A stretch of DNA of 64,000 nucleotides from Clostridia bacterium (GCA_017625095.1 JAGALQ010000041.1:1-64000), one strand, 5' to 3'; positions 18,034 through 27,262 are shown, counted from the first letter of the stretch. Translations and numbers: made by a program. The notes: generated from the sequence alone by a model not told the origin.

Positions 18034-18062
18034 ATAATAACCTCTTTTGTTATTAATTTCAA
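18034..18062 (-). promoter_or_regulatory. promoter of the 16779-18005 gene
   Basis: TTGAAA (18062-18057) and TATTAT (18039-18034) on the minus strand with a 17-bp spacer. It is divergent from the rlmA promoter 24 bp away. Confidence 0.65.
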
Positions 18063-18085
18063 GTGGCAAATAAAGCTGTTTGTAT

Positions 18086-18114
18086 TTGACTATACAATAT
18101 TTGTGATATATAAT
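18086..18114 (+). promoter_or_regulatory. promoter of the rlmA-MATE operon
   Basis: TTGACT at 18086-18091 and TATAAT at 18109-18114, spacer 17 bp. The predicted start near 18121 lies about 26 nt before the rlmA ATG. Confidence 0.7.
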
Positions 18115-18146
18115 ATTCTTTATATTACTTCGGAACGGTGAAAAAT

Positions 18147-18944
18147 ATGAAATCATTGCTTTGCCCTGTATGCAAAAACGAACTATCAAAAAACGTAAAC
18201 GCAATGAGATGCGAGAACTCACACAGCTTTGACATTGCAAAAGAGGGCTATGTCAACCTCCTCACAGGCAGCAAAAGCGGCAACCTGATAGGTGACAACC
18301 GCGATATGGCACGCTCACGGAAAAATTTCCTTGACAAGGGATATTTTGAGACTGCCGCGCAGGCTGTATGCCTTGAGCTTTCGTCTTTCAACCCTTCAAG
18401 CGTGCTCGATATATGCTGCGGAGAAGGATATTACACGCAGCTGATAACTCAGGTCTGCGATGCTGAAGTTTACGGATTTGATATCTCGAAAGAGATGGTG
18501 CGACTTGCAGCAAAGAGAAAGTGCGATGCAACTTTTTTCGTTGCCAATATGTCCGACATTCCACTTGCAGACAGCAGCATTGACTGTGCAGTTCATCTTT
18601 TTGCACCTTTTTGCGAAAAGGAATTCCTGCGTGTTATCAAGCCTGGCGGTTGCCTTATAAGTGTGTGCCCCGGCGCAGACCATCTTTGGGAAATGAAATC
18701 CGCACTTTACGAAAAGCCATATAAAAACGAGGAAATCTGCCCCGACATTGAAGGTTTCACGCTCACCAAAGCATTCAACAGCACACATACCGCTAATCTG
18801 ACAAGCGGAGAGGATATTGATGCGCTGTTCAAAATGACACCATATTATTATCACACCTCACCGAAGGATAAAGAAAAATTATTCTCCCTTGATTCACTTG
18901 AAACAACAATAGATTTTTATATAAGGATATACCTCAAGGACTGA
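18147..18944 (+). CDS. rlmA: 23S rRNA (guanine-N1)-methyltransferase, RlmA family
   Basis: A 265-aa SAM-dependent methyltransferase. The N-terminal zinc finger CPVCKNEL...MRCENSHSFD (residues 5-28) followed by AKEGYVNLL is diagnostic for RlmA(I)/(II), which methylates G745 or G748 of 23S rRNA. The SAM motif I is SVLDICCGEGYYT near residue 88. RlmA(II) enzymes can give resistance to some macrolides; whether this one does is unknown. ATG at 18147 is preferred over GTG at 18138 because GGAACGG lies upstream at usable spacing. It is 5 bp from the MATE gene. Confidence 0.88.
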   Translation: MKSLLCPVCKNELSKNVNAMRCENSHSFDIAKEGYVNLLTGSKSGNLIGDNRDMARSRKNFLDKGYFETAAQAVCLELSSFNPSSVLDICCGEGYYTQLITQVCDAEVYGFDISKEMVRLAAKRKCDATFFVANMSDIPLADSSIDCAVHLFAPFCEKEFLRVIKPGGCLISVCPGADHLWEMKSALYEKPYKNEEICPDIEGFTLTKAFNSTHTANLTSGEDIDALFKMTPYYYHTSPKDKEKLFSLDSLETTIDFYIRIYLKD

Positions 18945-18949
18945 CTGAT

Positions 18950-20323
18950 ATGAAAAAGACAAAACACGAAATTGATATGTGCAACGGCCCATTGCTTGGC
19001 AAGGTGCTTGTTTTTTCGTTGCCGCTGATGCTTTCCGGCATACTACAGCTGTTATATAATGCCGCTGACATTGCCGTTGTCGGCAGATTTGCGGGAAGCG
19101 CATCACTGGCAGCAGTCGGCTCGACAACGTCGCTGATACATCTGATAATCAATCTGTTTATCGGCCTGAGCGTAGGTGCCAGTGTTGTGGTTGCGCAGCA
19201 TATAGGCGCTCACGATTTCCGTAAAGCTCACGATGCCGTACACACTGCCGTTGCATTAAGCCTTGTAGCAGGAACAGCAACGCTTATAATCGGCATCGCC
19301 CTGTCAAAATTCTCTCTCACGCTTATGGATACACCCGAAGACGTAATTGACCTTGCCACACTGTATGTAAGGATCTATTTCCTCGGTATGCCGGGTATGA
19401 TGGTTTATAACTTCGGTGCAGCAATACTCAGAGCAATGGGCGATACTATGCGTCCGCTCTGGTTTCTTACATTTTCCGGCATCGTCAACGTACTGCTGAA
19501 CCTGCTGTTTGTATGTGTATTTCATATGGATGTTGCAGGTGTTGCTCTTGCAACAATTATTTCGCAATATATTTCCGCGGTGCTTGTTATCATTTGCCTT
19601 ATAAAGCTTGATAACTGCTGCCATCTTAACACAAAAGAAATCCGATTCCATAAATCAGAAGTTGCCAAGATGATGAAAGTAGGTTTGCCCGCCGGCATAC
19701 AAAGCTCTCTGTTCTCTGTTTCGAATGTTCTTATTCAGTCTTCAATCAATTCCTTCGGTTCAACAGTCATGGCAGGAAACGCCGCGGCAGCCAATATTGA
19801 AGGTTTCACATACACAGCTATGAACTCGGTTTATCAGGCGGCAGTCACCTTTGTCAGCCAGAATGTCGGCGCAAAAAAACCGGAGCGAATATCCCGCGTT
19901 GCTGTTGTAACGCTGATGACGGTAACGGCAGTCGGACTTATTATGGGCGGTGCCTCTTACCTGAGCGGTGAAACGTTGCTCAGGATTTATTCAACAGATG
20001 CGGCAATCATCCCCTACGGAATGATAAGACTAAGGATGATTTGTCTACCGTATTTTCTATGTGGAGTAATGGAAGTTTTTGTCGGTCTGCTCAGAGGAAT
20101 GAACTGTTCAACACTGCCGATGATTGTTTCCGTTTTCGGCTCCTGTGTTTTCAGAGTTATATGGGTCTACACGGCATTCCGTGCAAACCCTACACAGGAA
20201 ACGCTCTATATCGCATACACGGTATCATGGATATTGTGCGCAAGCATTCATTTCATCTGCTACCTTATAATCAAAAGCAGACTGAAGAAAAAGATCAGCT
20301 CAGAAAAAATCCAGACAGCGTAA
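18950..20323 (+). CDS. MATE family efflux transporter
   Basis: A 457-aa integral membrane protein with 12 predicted helices in two homologous halves. The N-terminus MCNGPLLGKVLVFSLPLMLSG and RFAGSASLAAVGSTTSLI are typical of the NorM/DinF-like MATE exporters of Clostridia. The second half begins near residue 235 (KVGLPAGIQSSLFSVSN). It would export cationic drugs or metabolites in exchange for Na+ or H+. It is co-transcribed with rlmA and ends at a strong terminator. The pairing with a ribosome methyltransferase is compatible with a drug-tolerance unit, but this is inference. Confidence 0.92.
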   Translation: MKKTKHEIDMCNGPLLGKVLVFSLPLMLSGILQLLYNAADIAVVGRFAGSASLAAVGSTTSLIHLIINLFIGLSVGASVVVAQHIGAHDFRKAHDAVHTAVALSLVAGTATLIIGIALSKFSLTLMDTPEDVIDLATLYVRIYFLGMPGMMVYNFGAAILRAMGDTMRPLWFLTFSGIVNVLLNLLFVCVFHMDVAGVALATIISQYISAVLVIICLIKLDNCCHLNTKEIRFHKSEVAKMMKVGLPAGIQSSLFSVSNVLIQSSINSFGSTVMAGNAAAANIEGFTYTAMNSVYQAAVTFVSQNVGAKKPERISRVAVVTLMTVTAVGLIMGGASYLSGETLLRIYSTDAAIIPYGMIRLRMICLPYFLCGVMEVFVGLLRGMNCSTLPMIVSVFGSCVFRVIWVYTAFRANPTQETLYIAYTVSWILCASIHFICYLIIKSRLKKKISSEKIQTA

Positions 20324-20325
20324 AA

Positions 20326-20356
20326 ACAGCGGATAGTTTTAAAAACTATCCGCTGT
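20326..20356. terminator. bidirectional terminator
   Basis: ACAGCGGATAGTTT pairs perfectly with AAACTATCCGCTGT. A/T tracts flank both sides, so it can end both the rlmA-MATE transcript (plus) and the exopolysaccharide transcript (minus). Confidence 0.85.
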
Positions 20357-20380
20357 TGATTTTTCTGCTTTTCAGCTTAA

Positions 20381-21886
20381 TCAGTGTGTATTTTTCGAAC
20401 CGTCCGAAGACCCGGAGTCTTCGCCATAACCATAACCGTAGCCGTACCCGCCGTAACCGTAACCGTAACGGCGACCGTAGCCATAGCCATAACCGTACTT
20501 ATATTTACTGTAAGCACCTCTCACGCCATCTGAAGCAACAGTGTTGAATACACAACCGATAAGTTCAGCCTTGAATGAAGTGATATCCTCGATAACGCTG
20601 CGTATACGTGCACAAGCTGAGAAGTTCTCACGTACAACAAGAATAGCAGCATCAGCAAAGTTGGAAAGGATATTTGCATCTGTAACAACCGCAGCAGGTG
20701 CAGTATCTATGATAACGTAATCAAACTCCTCGCGCGCTGCTTTGATAACCTTATGCATCTGCTGTGATGAAAGAATCTCTGTAGGCTCATCGTTTGAGTG
20801 AGCAGTCGTAAGAATAAAGATCTTATATTTTCCAACATACTTGATTGCGTCACTCAGCTCTGTTTTGCCGCTGATAACAGACGCCAGATCATATTCCGGA
20901 CTGACATTAATATTGAGGAACTTGCTGACAGCCGGTTTACGAAGGTCAGCATCAATAACAAGCACTGATTTTCCGTTTTGCGCAAGGCTGAGCGCGAGGT
21001 TCATAGAGAAGGTAGTTTTACCTTCATTTTCACCGGCACTTGTAACAAGAATAACCTTGTGATCTTTTCTTGCACAGAAAGTTTCGACTTTTGTTCGTAT
21101 CGCTTTATATGATTCTATAAATGAGAAACCTAACGTACGGTCGGTAAGAAGCAATCGGTATCCCTTGTTCTTCTTTTTGCCCTTAATACGCACATTTCCG
21201 ACTGTACCGATAATGTTAGATTCAAGCTTGACCTGAATATCTTCAACAGTCTGAACAGTGTCACGCACAGCATTTGTAACAATAACGGCAATAAATGCAA
21301 TTGCAAAACCGACTATTGCACCGATTACCGAGAAGCGCATTGCTGACTTGCTGACGTCCGGCTCATTGGGCAGAAGAGGTGTTTCGCAAAGCTGGAGCGT
21401 TGCGTTCGGATAAGCGTAATTGACAACTTCCGCATAGCACTTTTCAAAACCGCTTGCAATTCTGTAAGAAAGATTGGGATCTGTCGTTGTGATACGGATA
21501 ATAATGATATTTGTATCAGGCTCAGTTGTAACCTTCATACTTCCTTCAATCTGACCAATGCTGGTATTACCGCCACAGCTTTGAGCAACCTTCTCGAGCA
21601 TCGTACGGCTCTTAAGAATATATTTGAAGGTGTTTGCCATCTGAACAGAGCTGTTTATGTCACCTGATGAAACAACATTACTTGCCTCCTGATTGTAGGT
21701 TGTGAAGCTCATATCAGATGTATAAGTCGGCGTTGTTGTTACAACACCGAGACCAAGGCCGAATGTCGCCATAACAATTGCCGATACAACAAGCAGCCAC
21801 CATTTTTTAAGCACAGTTTCAAGCAGAAAAACAATATTGATTTCTATACCCTTTGGTGCCGTTGTGCTGTTGTTATTAGAATTCAA
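20381..21886 (-). CDS. Wzz-type chain length regulator fused to BY-kinase
   Basis: A 501-aa polysaccharide-assembly tyrosine autokinase. The N-terminal Wzz domain has transmembrane helices at about 30-50 and 187-207. The kinase domain has Walker A SAGENEGKTT (283-292), Walker A' VLVIDADLRKP (308-318) and Walker B DYVIIDTAP (389-397). The C-terminal tail (459-488) holds 13 tyrosines in GYGYGYG repeats, the autophosphorylation cluster. Bacillus and streptococci split this into two proteins (CpsC/CpsD or YveK/YveL); here adaptor and kinase are one chain, as in Proteobacteria. It controls chain length and export of the exopolysaccharide made with the two upstream genes. Confidence 0.93.
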   Translation of the reverse strand: MNSNNNSTTAPKGIEINIVFLLETVLKKWWLLVVSAIVMATFGLGLGVVTTTPTYTSDMSFTTYNQEASNVVSSGDINSSVQMANTFKYILKSRTMLEKVAQSCGGNTSIGQIEGSMKVTTEPDTNIIIIRITTTDPNLSYRIASGFEKCYAEVVNYAYPNATLQLCETPLLPNEPDVSKSAMRFSVIGAIVGFAIAFIAVIVTNAVRDTVQTVEDIQVKLESNIIGTVGNVRIKGKKKNKGYRLLLTDRTLGFSFIESYKAIRTKVETFCARKDHKVILVTSAGENEGKTTFSMNLALSLAQNGKSVLVIDADLRKPAVSKFLNINVSPEYDLASVISGKTELSDAIKYVGKYKIFILTTAHSNDEPTEILSSQQMHKVIKAAREEFDYVIIDTAPAAVVTDANILSNFADAAILVVRENFSACARIRSVIEDITSFKAELIGCVFNTVASDGVRGAYSKYKYGYGYGYGRRYGYGYGGYGYGYGYGEDSGSSDGSKNTH

Positions 21887-21924
21887 GGTAATCTTCCTTT
21901 CTTTCAGAATGTATTACGGCCACA

Positions 21925-23205
21925 TCAACCGTATACGCTGTAATTATATTTCATATATCCGGGAATTCCGTTCGAGTAATCATCAGAACCGTTAATCGCA
22001 CAGATAAACAAATACATGCAGCATAGTGCCATTTGCATATATATTGAATAATAACTTACCAGACCATACTCGCAAAACATTATAACAGCGAGCAGCGTCA
22101 ACATCATTTTTGCCAATGAACTGTTGGTTTTCAGCCATGTTTTTACCAAGCTTGCCAAAAGATAAAAATAATAGCCGTAGAATACCGCGAAGCCGACTAT
22201 GCCGAGGTCTGCAAGGATTTCGTAATAGTTGTTGTGCGCATACGTCCACACGTTTATACGGCGACCGATCTGTACGGTGAAGTTATTTATACCGTAGCCG
22301 AGAAGCGGCCTTTCAAATAACATATCCGTCGCATTTTCTATGAACTTCTGCCGAAGAGAAAGGCTGTAGTCACCGTCTTCACCTGTCAGATACCCGAACA
22401 TAGACTCTAAGCGGATACCGATTGCTTTGTACAGTTCAGGCACAGACATTATCAGGTAATACAGCGCCACAAGCAGACCGAAGGTCATAATAATTCTCGT
22501 AACAAAATTGCGACGTTGTACCTTCATCAAGCCCATCATAACTATAGCGCCCACCGAAGCCAGCAAAGATTTTCTTGAGCTTGTGAGAATTACGATAAAC
22601 AAATTCAGCAAAGTGATGACGTAATACCGCTTCTCATCGCAGTATAACGCGAAGTAAAGGGACACCACCAGGCAGATTGCAAAAATCATACCGACCGTAT
22701 TGGGATTAAGCTCTACGGCAGAGAAGCCGAAGAAGCCTTTGAACCAATCGTCAAACGGCGTGCTTGCCAGCATATACACCGCTACTAAGGTACCTGCCCA
22801 CGAAAACATCCTTAGACACCTGAACAATCCTGCCCGTGTAGCATAATTCTGTGACATACAAAACGTAATAACAAGACTCTGTATAAGTCTTGACATTACT
22901 TTCAGACAGGTTTGCGGGTTGGTTGCCCACAGCGCCGACATCAGCGACAGCAACACAAAGCTGCCGTACCATACGGTAAATGACGGCACAATCAAACTGC
23001 CCTGTGATTTCAAGGACATCAGCAGCTTAATAAAAGTCAGACCGAAAAACAGGAAAAATGAAATGTAGTAAAAATAACTTTCGCCCTTTGCGCCACCGTT
23101 TGTAAACACCGAACAAAGCAGTAAAAGAAAAGATATATCTACAAATAAATCCAAACCCGGCCTGTCTTTTCTTATCCTTAATATTCCGTTACTGAAAATA
23201 AACAT
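21925..23205 (-). CDS. O-antigen ligase/polymerase (Wzy-like) membrane protein
   Basis: A 426-aa protein with about 10-12 hydrophobic helices. The Wzy_C/O-antigen-ligase region has LGYGINNFTVQIGRRINVWTYAHNNYYEILADLGIVG, where the large extracellular loop residues RPLLGYG and AHNxY are typical. It would polymerise or ligate repeat units outside the membrane. It lies between the glycosyltransferase and BY-kinase genes in a three-gene locus. No flippase or further glycosyltransferases are next to it, so the unit is probably short or completed elsewhere. Confidence 0.85.
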   Translation of the reverse strand: MFIFSNGILRIRKDRPGLDLFVDISFLLLLCSVFTNGGAKGESYFYYISFFLFFGLTFIKLLMSLKSQGSLIVPSFTVWYGSFVLLSLMSALWATNPQTCLKVMSRLIQSLVITFCMSQNYATRAGLFRCLRMFSWAGTLVAVYMLASTPFDDWFKGFFGFSAVELNPNTVGMIFAICLVVSLYFALYCDEKRYYVITLLNLFIVILTSSRKSLLASVGAIVMMGLMKVQRRNFVTRIIMTFGLLVALYYLIMSVPELYKAIGIRLESMFGYLTGEDGDYSLSLRQKFIENATDMLFERPLLGYGINNFTVQIGRRINVWTYAHNNYYEILADLGIVGFAVFYGYYFYLLASLVKTWLKTNSSLAKMMLTLLAVIMFCEYGLVSYYSIYMQMALCCMYLFICAINGSDDYSNGIPGYMKYNYSVYG

Positions 23206-23214
23206 AAGAACCTC

Positions 23215-24141
23215 TTACTTGCCGGCATTAATTGTTTGTTTAGCCATTCTGCGGTTAATCAATAACTGATTGAACTCTTTAATAACACTCGCAGGTGAAG
23301 CAACAACAGTTCTGATGCCGTAGTATATAGCATTTAAAGGCTTTCCGCTACGCTTATATGCAACAGTCAAAACTGCGTAATGCCTGAAACGGACGTACCT
23401 GCGCTCTTTGGCGGTGAGAAGATCAAGCTTTGTCTTCTTCAACTCATAAAGAGCTTTTTCTCCGTTAACCTTATTCTTACCGAGAGATATCCTTCCCTCG
23501 TTGTGAATATACTGTATGATATATGAAACGGGGAAATATCCTGTTTTTGCATTGTGCTCAAGCATGTCCCACATAAGCCAGAAATCCTGACCCATAGGCA
23601 CAGCACGGAAACCGTCCGTTGAGAGAATAAAGCTGCGCTTTATCATATAAGTTGACGTAGGACAAAGCGAATGGAGAATATGCTGGCGGAAAAGTGCTTC
23701 GTTTGAACAGTCGTTGACATAATTATGTCTGCGGTATTCGATAAGCTTGCCGTCTGCTTTATGAATAAAAACATCGGTAAAGCTCATATCAAGATCATTC
23801 TTGAGCATAAATGAAAGCTGAGTTTCAACTTTTTCGGGAAGATAAACGTCGTCATCATCAAGGAATGTGACATAATCACCCGTTGCTGCTTTTATTCCCT
23901 CATTTCTTGAAGGTCCGCCGCCCAGAGGCTTTTCGTTCTGTATATATATAACATTATCGTATTTTTCGTATTCTTTCATAAGAGCCTGCGTATCGGCTCT
24001 TGAAGGACTGTCGGGAGCGTTGTCATCAACAACAACAATTTCAGTATCGCGGTATGTCTGTGCCAACAGAGAATCTATAGTGCGGCCAAGAAAATGCGGC
24101 CTGTTATGCGTCGGCACTATAACGCTTACTTTTATTGACAC
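23215..24141 (-). CDS. family 2 glycosyltransferase
   Basis: A 308-aa GT-A fold glycosyltransferase. KVSVIVPTHNRPHFLGRTIDSLLAQ is the nucleotide-sugar site, EIVVVDDNAPD follows, and the DXD-type metal site is FLDDDDVYLPE near residue 105. GPSRNEGIKAATGDYV is typical of GT2. GTG at 24141 (MSIKVSV) is preferred to the longer TTG start because a GGGGGTGG run sits directly before it. It is the first gene of the exopolysaccharide locus; a TATAAT at 24178-24173 lies upstream, without a convincing -35. Confidence 0.9.
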   Translation of the reverse strand: MSIKVSVIVPTHNRPHFLGRTIDSLLAQTYRDTEIVVVDDNAPDSPSRADTQALMKEYEKYDNVIYIQNEKPLGGGPSRNEGIKAATGDYVTFLDDDDVYLPEKVETQLSFMLKNDLDMSFTDVFIHKADGKLIEYRRHNYVNDCSNEALFRQHILHSLCPTSTYMIKRSFILSTDGFRAVPMGQDFWLMWDMLEHNAKTGYFPVSYIIQYIHNEGRISLGKNKVNGEKALYELKKTKLDLLTAKERRYVRFRHYAVLTVAYKRSGKPLNAIYYGIRTVVASPASVIKEFNQLLINRRMAKQTINAGK

Positions 24142-24276
24142 CCATACCACCCCCAATTTAACATTCTTTTGTATTATATCATAAAAAAAACAATTTGTAT
24201 ACCTTTTTATTTTATTTTCTGTGACAATTACCTACAGTTTACCTGACAATTTTTGTGCAAGCAAACAAACGAAAGC

Positions 24277-24304
24277 CCCCGAAGAGTTTTTTGCTCTTCA
24301 GGGG
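24277..24304 (-). terminator. terminator of the Cys-rich micro-ORF
   Basis: CCCCTGAAGAG pairs with CTCTTCGGGG (one bulged A) around a poly-A loop, followed by CTTTCGTTTGTTT on the minus strand. It lies 33 bp after the micro-ORF stop. Confidence 0.75.
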
Positions 24305-24337
24305 TTTCTTCAGGTTCGGATATTACGAGAAATCAGA

Positions 24338-24481
24338 TCAGCAGCCGCAGCCGCAACCGGAATCTCTGCCGCAATTGCAGTTGCAGTTACAACCGCAGTT
24401 GTCGCCACCGCCGCAGCAGCACAGGAGAAGGATAAGAATGATAATCCAAGAGCAGTTGCCGTTAGAGAAGTTGCATCCCAT
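24338..24481 (-). CDS. 47-aa Cys-rich micro-protein
   Basis: The protein starts MGCNFSNGNCSW, continues with a short hydrophobic core IIILILLL (residues 13-20), then CCCGGG, and ends in alternating Cys (CGCNCNCNCG and GCGCGC). It has 13 cysteines in 47 residues. A perfect AGGAGG ribosome binding site lies 8 nt before the ATG, and a terminator follows, so it is very likely expressed. The hydrophobic segment is too short for a standard membrane helix unless it includes the Cys run. Metal binding or an anchored Cys-rich tail is possible; small Cys-rich proteins with an aliphatic core exist in Clostridia, but no family is named here. It was probably missed by length cut-offs. Confidence 0.8.
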   Translation of the reverse strand: MGCNFSNGNCSWIIILILLLCCCGGGDNCGCNCNCNCGRDSGCGCGC

Positions 24482-24541
24482 GTTCGTTTCCTCCTTTCTT
24501 CTTACACCACATACTATGGCAGAAGGAGAAAAAGTGTTACA

Positions 24542-25729
24542 TCATTTCTCATTTTTCTTTTCGCGTCTTATCCAGACAAGCGAAAGAATAAGCATCACCA
24601 CCGGGAATACCGCGGCAAACGCAAAGCCCGCCTTAATATCGGAACCGAGTGCATCGGCAATTCTGCCGGTAAGCGACGGACCTGATGTGCAGCCCATATC
24701 GCCCGCAAAAGCGAGCATGGCAAACATTGCCGTGCCGCCCATAGGCATTGCATTGCTTGCCAGACTGAACGTACCCGGCCACATAATGCCGACCGAAAGT
24801 CCGCACAGCGCACAGCCAGCAAGAGATAAAAGCGGATAAGGTGAAACAACGGTTATAAGGTAGGCAATTATACACAGCGCACTGCTGCCTGCCATAAATC
24901 TGCTCAGCGCAATTTTTTCACCGAATTTGCCGTAAAACACACGGGCAATGCCCATAAACACGGCAAACATACACGGTCCGAGCAGGTCACCCATAGCTTT
25001 TGAAACATTAAGTCCTTTTTCGGCAAAAGCAGATGCCCACTGGCTCATCGAAAGCTCACTTGCACCTGCACAGAGCATCATAAGAAACGCGATAACAAAG
25101 GTCTTCTTTTTAAAAAGAGAGAACAAACCCGAATGACCGTCTTCTGACGGGAGCGCATTTATCGGCACAAACATATAAAGGAACGCGTTGACAAACGGAA
25201 TGAGCGCCCAGACACACGCCATAACACGCCACGCGCCTATACCCGCAAAACGGAAGGCAAGTGTTGAAAAAAGCACAACCGTCATCTGACCCCAGCAGTA
25301 AAACGAGTGGAGCAGACTCATGGCAGAGGCCTTGTTATCACTCGGGCAAGCTTCGATTATCGGGCTGACTATAACCTCGATAAGTCCACCGCCGACCGCG
25401 CTGAAAACAGTCGAAATCAGAAGACCGATATATGGCGGCATTATATAAGGCAATACACTCATCAAAGACAGACCTGCCGCACAAAGAAAATGAGCCGCAA
25501 CCACAAACGGTCTGTATCCCACCCTATCGACAAGACGCGCCGCAACAAAATCAGTCAGCAGCTGCACACCGAAATTGATGGCAATCATAAGGCTGAGTTG
25601 AGTCAGGCTGATGTCAAACTGTGTGCTGAACATAACAAAAAGCAAAGGCGAAAAGTTATTCACTATCGCCTGAGATATGTAACCTATATAACAACTTACA
25701 GTTGTACTTTTATATCCGAGTTTTTTCAT
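24542..25729 (-). CDS. MFS transporter
   Basis: A 395-aa protein with 12 predicted transmembrane helices. The loop 2-3 motif is DFVAARLVDRVGYRPFVV (an MFS motif A variant), and a central cytoplasmic loop (FSLFKKKTF, near 205) separates the halves. FYCWGQMTVVLFS and GVQLLTDFVA resemble the fucose permease/YbfB-like group of MFS. The substrate cannot be deduced. It is monocistronic, with a promoter at 25767-25795, and lies upstream of the Cys-rich micro-ORF in the same direction. Confidence 0.88.
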   Translation of the reverse strand: MKKLGYKSTTVSCYIGYISQAIVNNFSPLLFVMFSTQFDISLTQLSLMIAINFGVQLLTDFVAARLVDRVGYRPFVVAAHFLCAAGLSLMSVLPYIMPPYIGLLISTVFSAVGGGLIEVIVSPIIEACPSDNKASAMSLLHSFYCWGQMTVVLFSTLAFRFAGIGAWRVMACVWALIPFVNAFLYMFVPINALPSEDGHSGLFSLFKKKTFVIAFLMMLCAGASELSMSQWASAFAEKGLNVSKAMGDLLGPCMFAVFMGIARVFYGKFGEKIALSRFMAGSSALCIIAYLITVVSPYPLLSLAGCALCGLSVGIMWPGTFSLASNAMPMGGTAMFAMLAFAGDMGCTSGPSLTGRIADALGSDIKAGFAFAAVFPVVMLILSLVWIRREKKNEK

Positions 25730-25766
25730 ACGTCAACTCCATCGAAAACATATAAACTTAAAGAAC

Positions 25767-25795
25767 ATTATATTTATATCACATCAAAAAATCAA
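25767..25795 (-). promoter_or_regulatory. promoter of the MFS transporter
   Basis: TTGATT (25795-25790) and TATAAT (25772-25767) on the minus strand with a 17-bp spacer. Confidence 0.6.
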
Positions 25796-25823
25796 GACAA
25801 AACCGACATTATCCAAAATAAAA

Positions 25824-25854
25824 CCCCGAATCATACCTCAGGTACAATTCAGGG
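25824..25854 (-). terminator. terminator of the aminotransferase gene
   Basis: CCCTGAAT pairs with ATTCGGGG (one G-U) on the minus strand around a 15-nt loop and is followed by TTTTATTTT. It lies 25 bp after the aminotransferase stop. Confidence 0.7.
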
Positions 25855-25878
25855 TGTGAAAATTATAAAAGAAACAGA

Positions 25879-27162
25879 TCACTCTTCATCCATCAGCTTT
25901 TCGAGTGCTGCAAGCTTGACAGCAATGCAAAGCAGCTTCATTGCATCACGAAGTTCATCAAGTGACGGGAATGAGGGTGCAATACGGATATTTGTATCCT
26001 TGGGATCAAGACCGTAGGGATAAGTTGCACCGGCATTTGTGAGCACAACGCCTGCACGGCGGCACAGCTCAACAACACGCTTTGCACAGCCCTCCATAAC
26101 ATCAAGGCTTACAAAGTAACCGCCCTTGGGATTTGTCCAGGTAGCTATACCGCAACCCTCAAGATCACGGTCAAGTGAACGGAGCACGATATCGAACTTG
26201 GGTCTGAGTACTGCTGCGTGACGCTTCATATACTCGCGAAGACCGTTGACATCCCTGAGCACTCTTGCGTGACGGAGCTGATTTATCTTGTCGTGACCGA
26301 TAATCTGAGTTGCCATACGTTGCTTTATCATGCGAACGTTGTTTTCGCTTGCAGAAACAACAGCAATACCTGCACCGGGGAAACTGATCTTTGAAGTTGA
26401 AGCAACCTCAATAATCATATCTTCCTTGCCGTTTTTCTCAGCTTCGGGGAAGATGTTGAGGAGCGTATCACCGTTCTCATAAACATCGTGAACAAAATAA
26501 GCGTTATCCCAGATGATTCTGAAATCGTCTGCCGCAGGCTTGAGTGCTGCAATACGGCGTACGGTTTCATCAGAGAATGTATAGCCCTGAGGGTTGGAAT
26601 ATTTCGGAACACAGAACATACCCTTGACGGAGCTGTCCTTAACAATCTCTTCAAGTACGTCCATATCGGGACCTGTCTCGAGCATAGGAACGTTGACCAT
26701 TTCGATTCCGAAATGCTCACAGATTGAGAAGTGTCTGTCATAGCCCGGTACGGGACAAGCAAACTTTATCTTACCCTGAAGAAGCCAGGGAGTTGCACCT
26801 TCGTAAGCACCGTGTGTCATACACTGCGAGATATAGTCGAACATTATATTAAGGCTTGAGTTACCGCAGACAATGATGTTGCTGTTCTGCACACCGAGTG
26901 CCTGTGCAAAAATTGTTTTGCATTCCTCAAGACCTGTAAGGTTACCGTAGTTGCGGCAATCCGTGCCATCCTCAGCATTGTAGCCGTTGAGAGCATTGAC
27001 ACTGTCGAAAATATCCATAGACATATCGAGCTGTGCCGGGCTGGGCTTGCCTCGTGCCATATTGAGTTCAAGACCTCTTGCCTTGAATTCGTCATATTGC
27101 TGCTTTACTTCGTCATATGTTGAACGAAGCTGTTCGCAGGAAAGTTCACTGTAAAGAGCCAT
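25879..27162 (-). CDS. aspartate aminotransferase, subgroup Ic type
   Basis: A 427-aa PLP enzyme. The N-terminus LNMARGKPSPAQLDMS and the cofactor-Lys region VASTSKISFPGAGIAV fit the compact class Ic aspartate aminotransferase family known from actinobacteria and Firmicutes rather than the Ia or Ib types. It moves amino groups between aspartate or a similar amino acid and 2-oxoglutarate in the cytoplasm. CGNSSLNIMFDYI contacts the cofactor phosphate, and YSNPQGYTFSDETVRRIA is a usual fold I stretch. It is monocistronic, with a promoter at 27207-27235 and a terminator at 25824. Confidence 0.85.
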   Translation of the reverse strand: MALYSELSCEQLRSTYDEVKQQYDEFKARGLELNMARGKPSPAQLDMSMDIFDSVNALNGYNAEDGTDCRNYGNLTGLEECKTIFAQALGVQNSNIIVCGNSSLNIMFDYISQCMTHGAYEGATPWLLQGKIKFACPVPGYDRHFSICEHFGIEMVNVPMLETGPDMDVLEEIVKDSSVKGMFCVPKYSNPQGYTFSDETVRRIAALKPAADDFRIIWDNAYFVHDVYENGDTLLNIFPEAEKNGKEDMIIEVASTSKISFPGAGIAVVSASENNVRMIKQRMATQIIGHDKINQLRHARVLRDVNGLREYMKRHAAVLRPKFDIVLRSLDRDLEGCGIATWTNPKGGYFVSLDVMEGCAKRVVELCRRAGVVLTNAGATYPYGLDPKDTNIRIAPSFPSLDELRDAMKLLCIAVKLAALEKLMDEE

Positions 27163-27206
27163 TTAATCACCTGAATATATTATTACATTTTACATATCGG
27201 TTATTT

Positions 27207-27235
27207 ATTCTACTATAACGGGATTAATTTTGCAA
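27207..27235 (-). promoter_or_regulatory. promoter of the aminotransferase gene
   Basis: TTGCAA (27235-27230) and TAGAAT (27212-27207) on the minus strand, spacer 17 bp. Confidence 0.5.
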
Positions 27236-27262
27236 GTTTATTTTCATTTTCCTTCACTTTTG

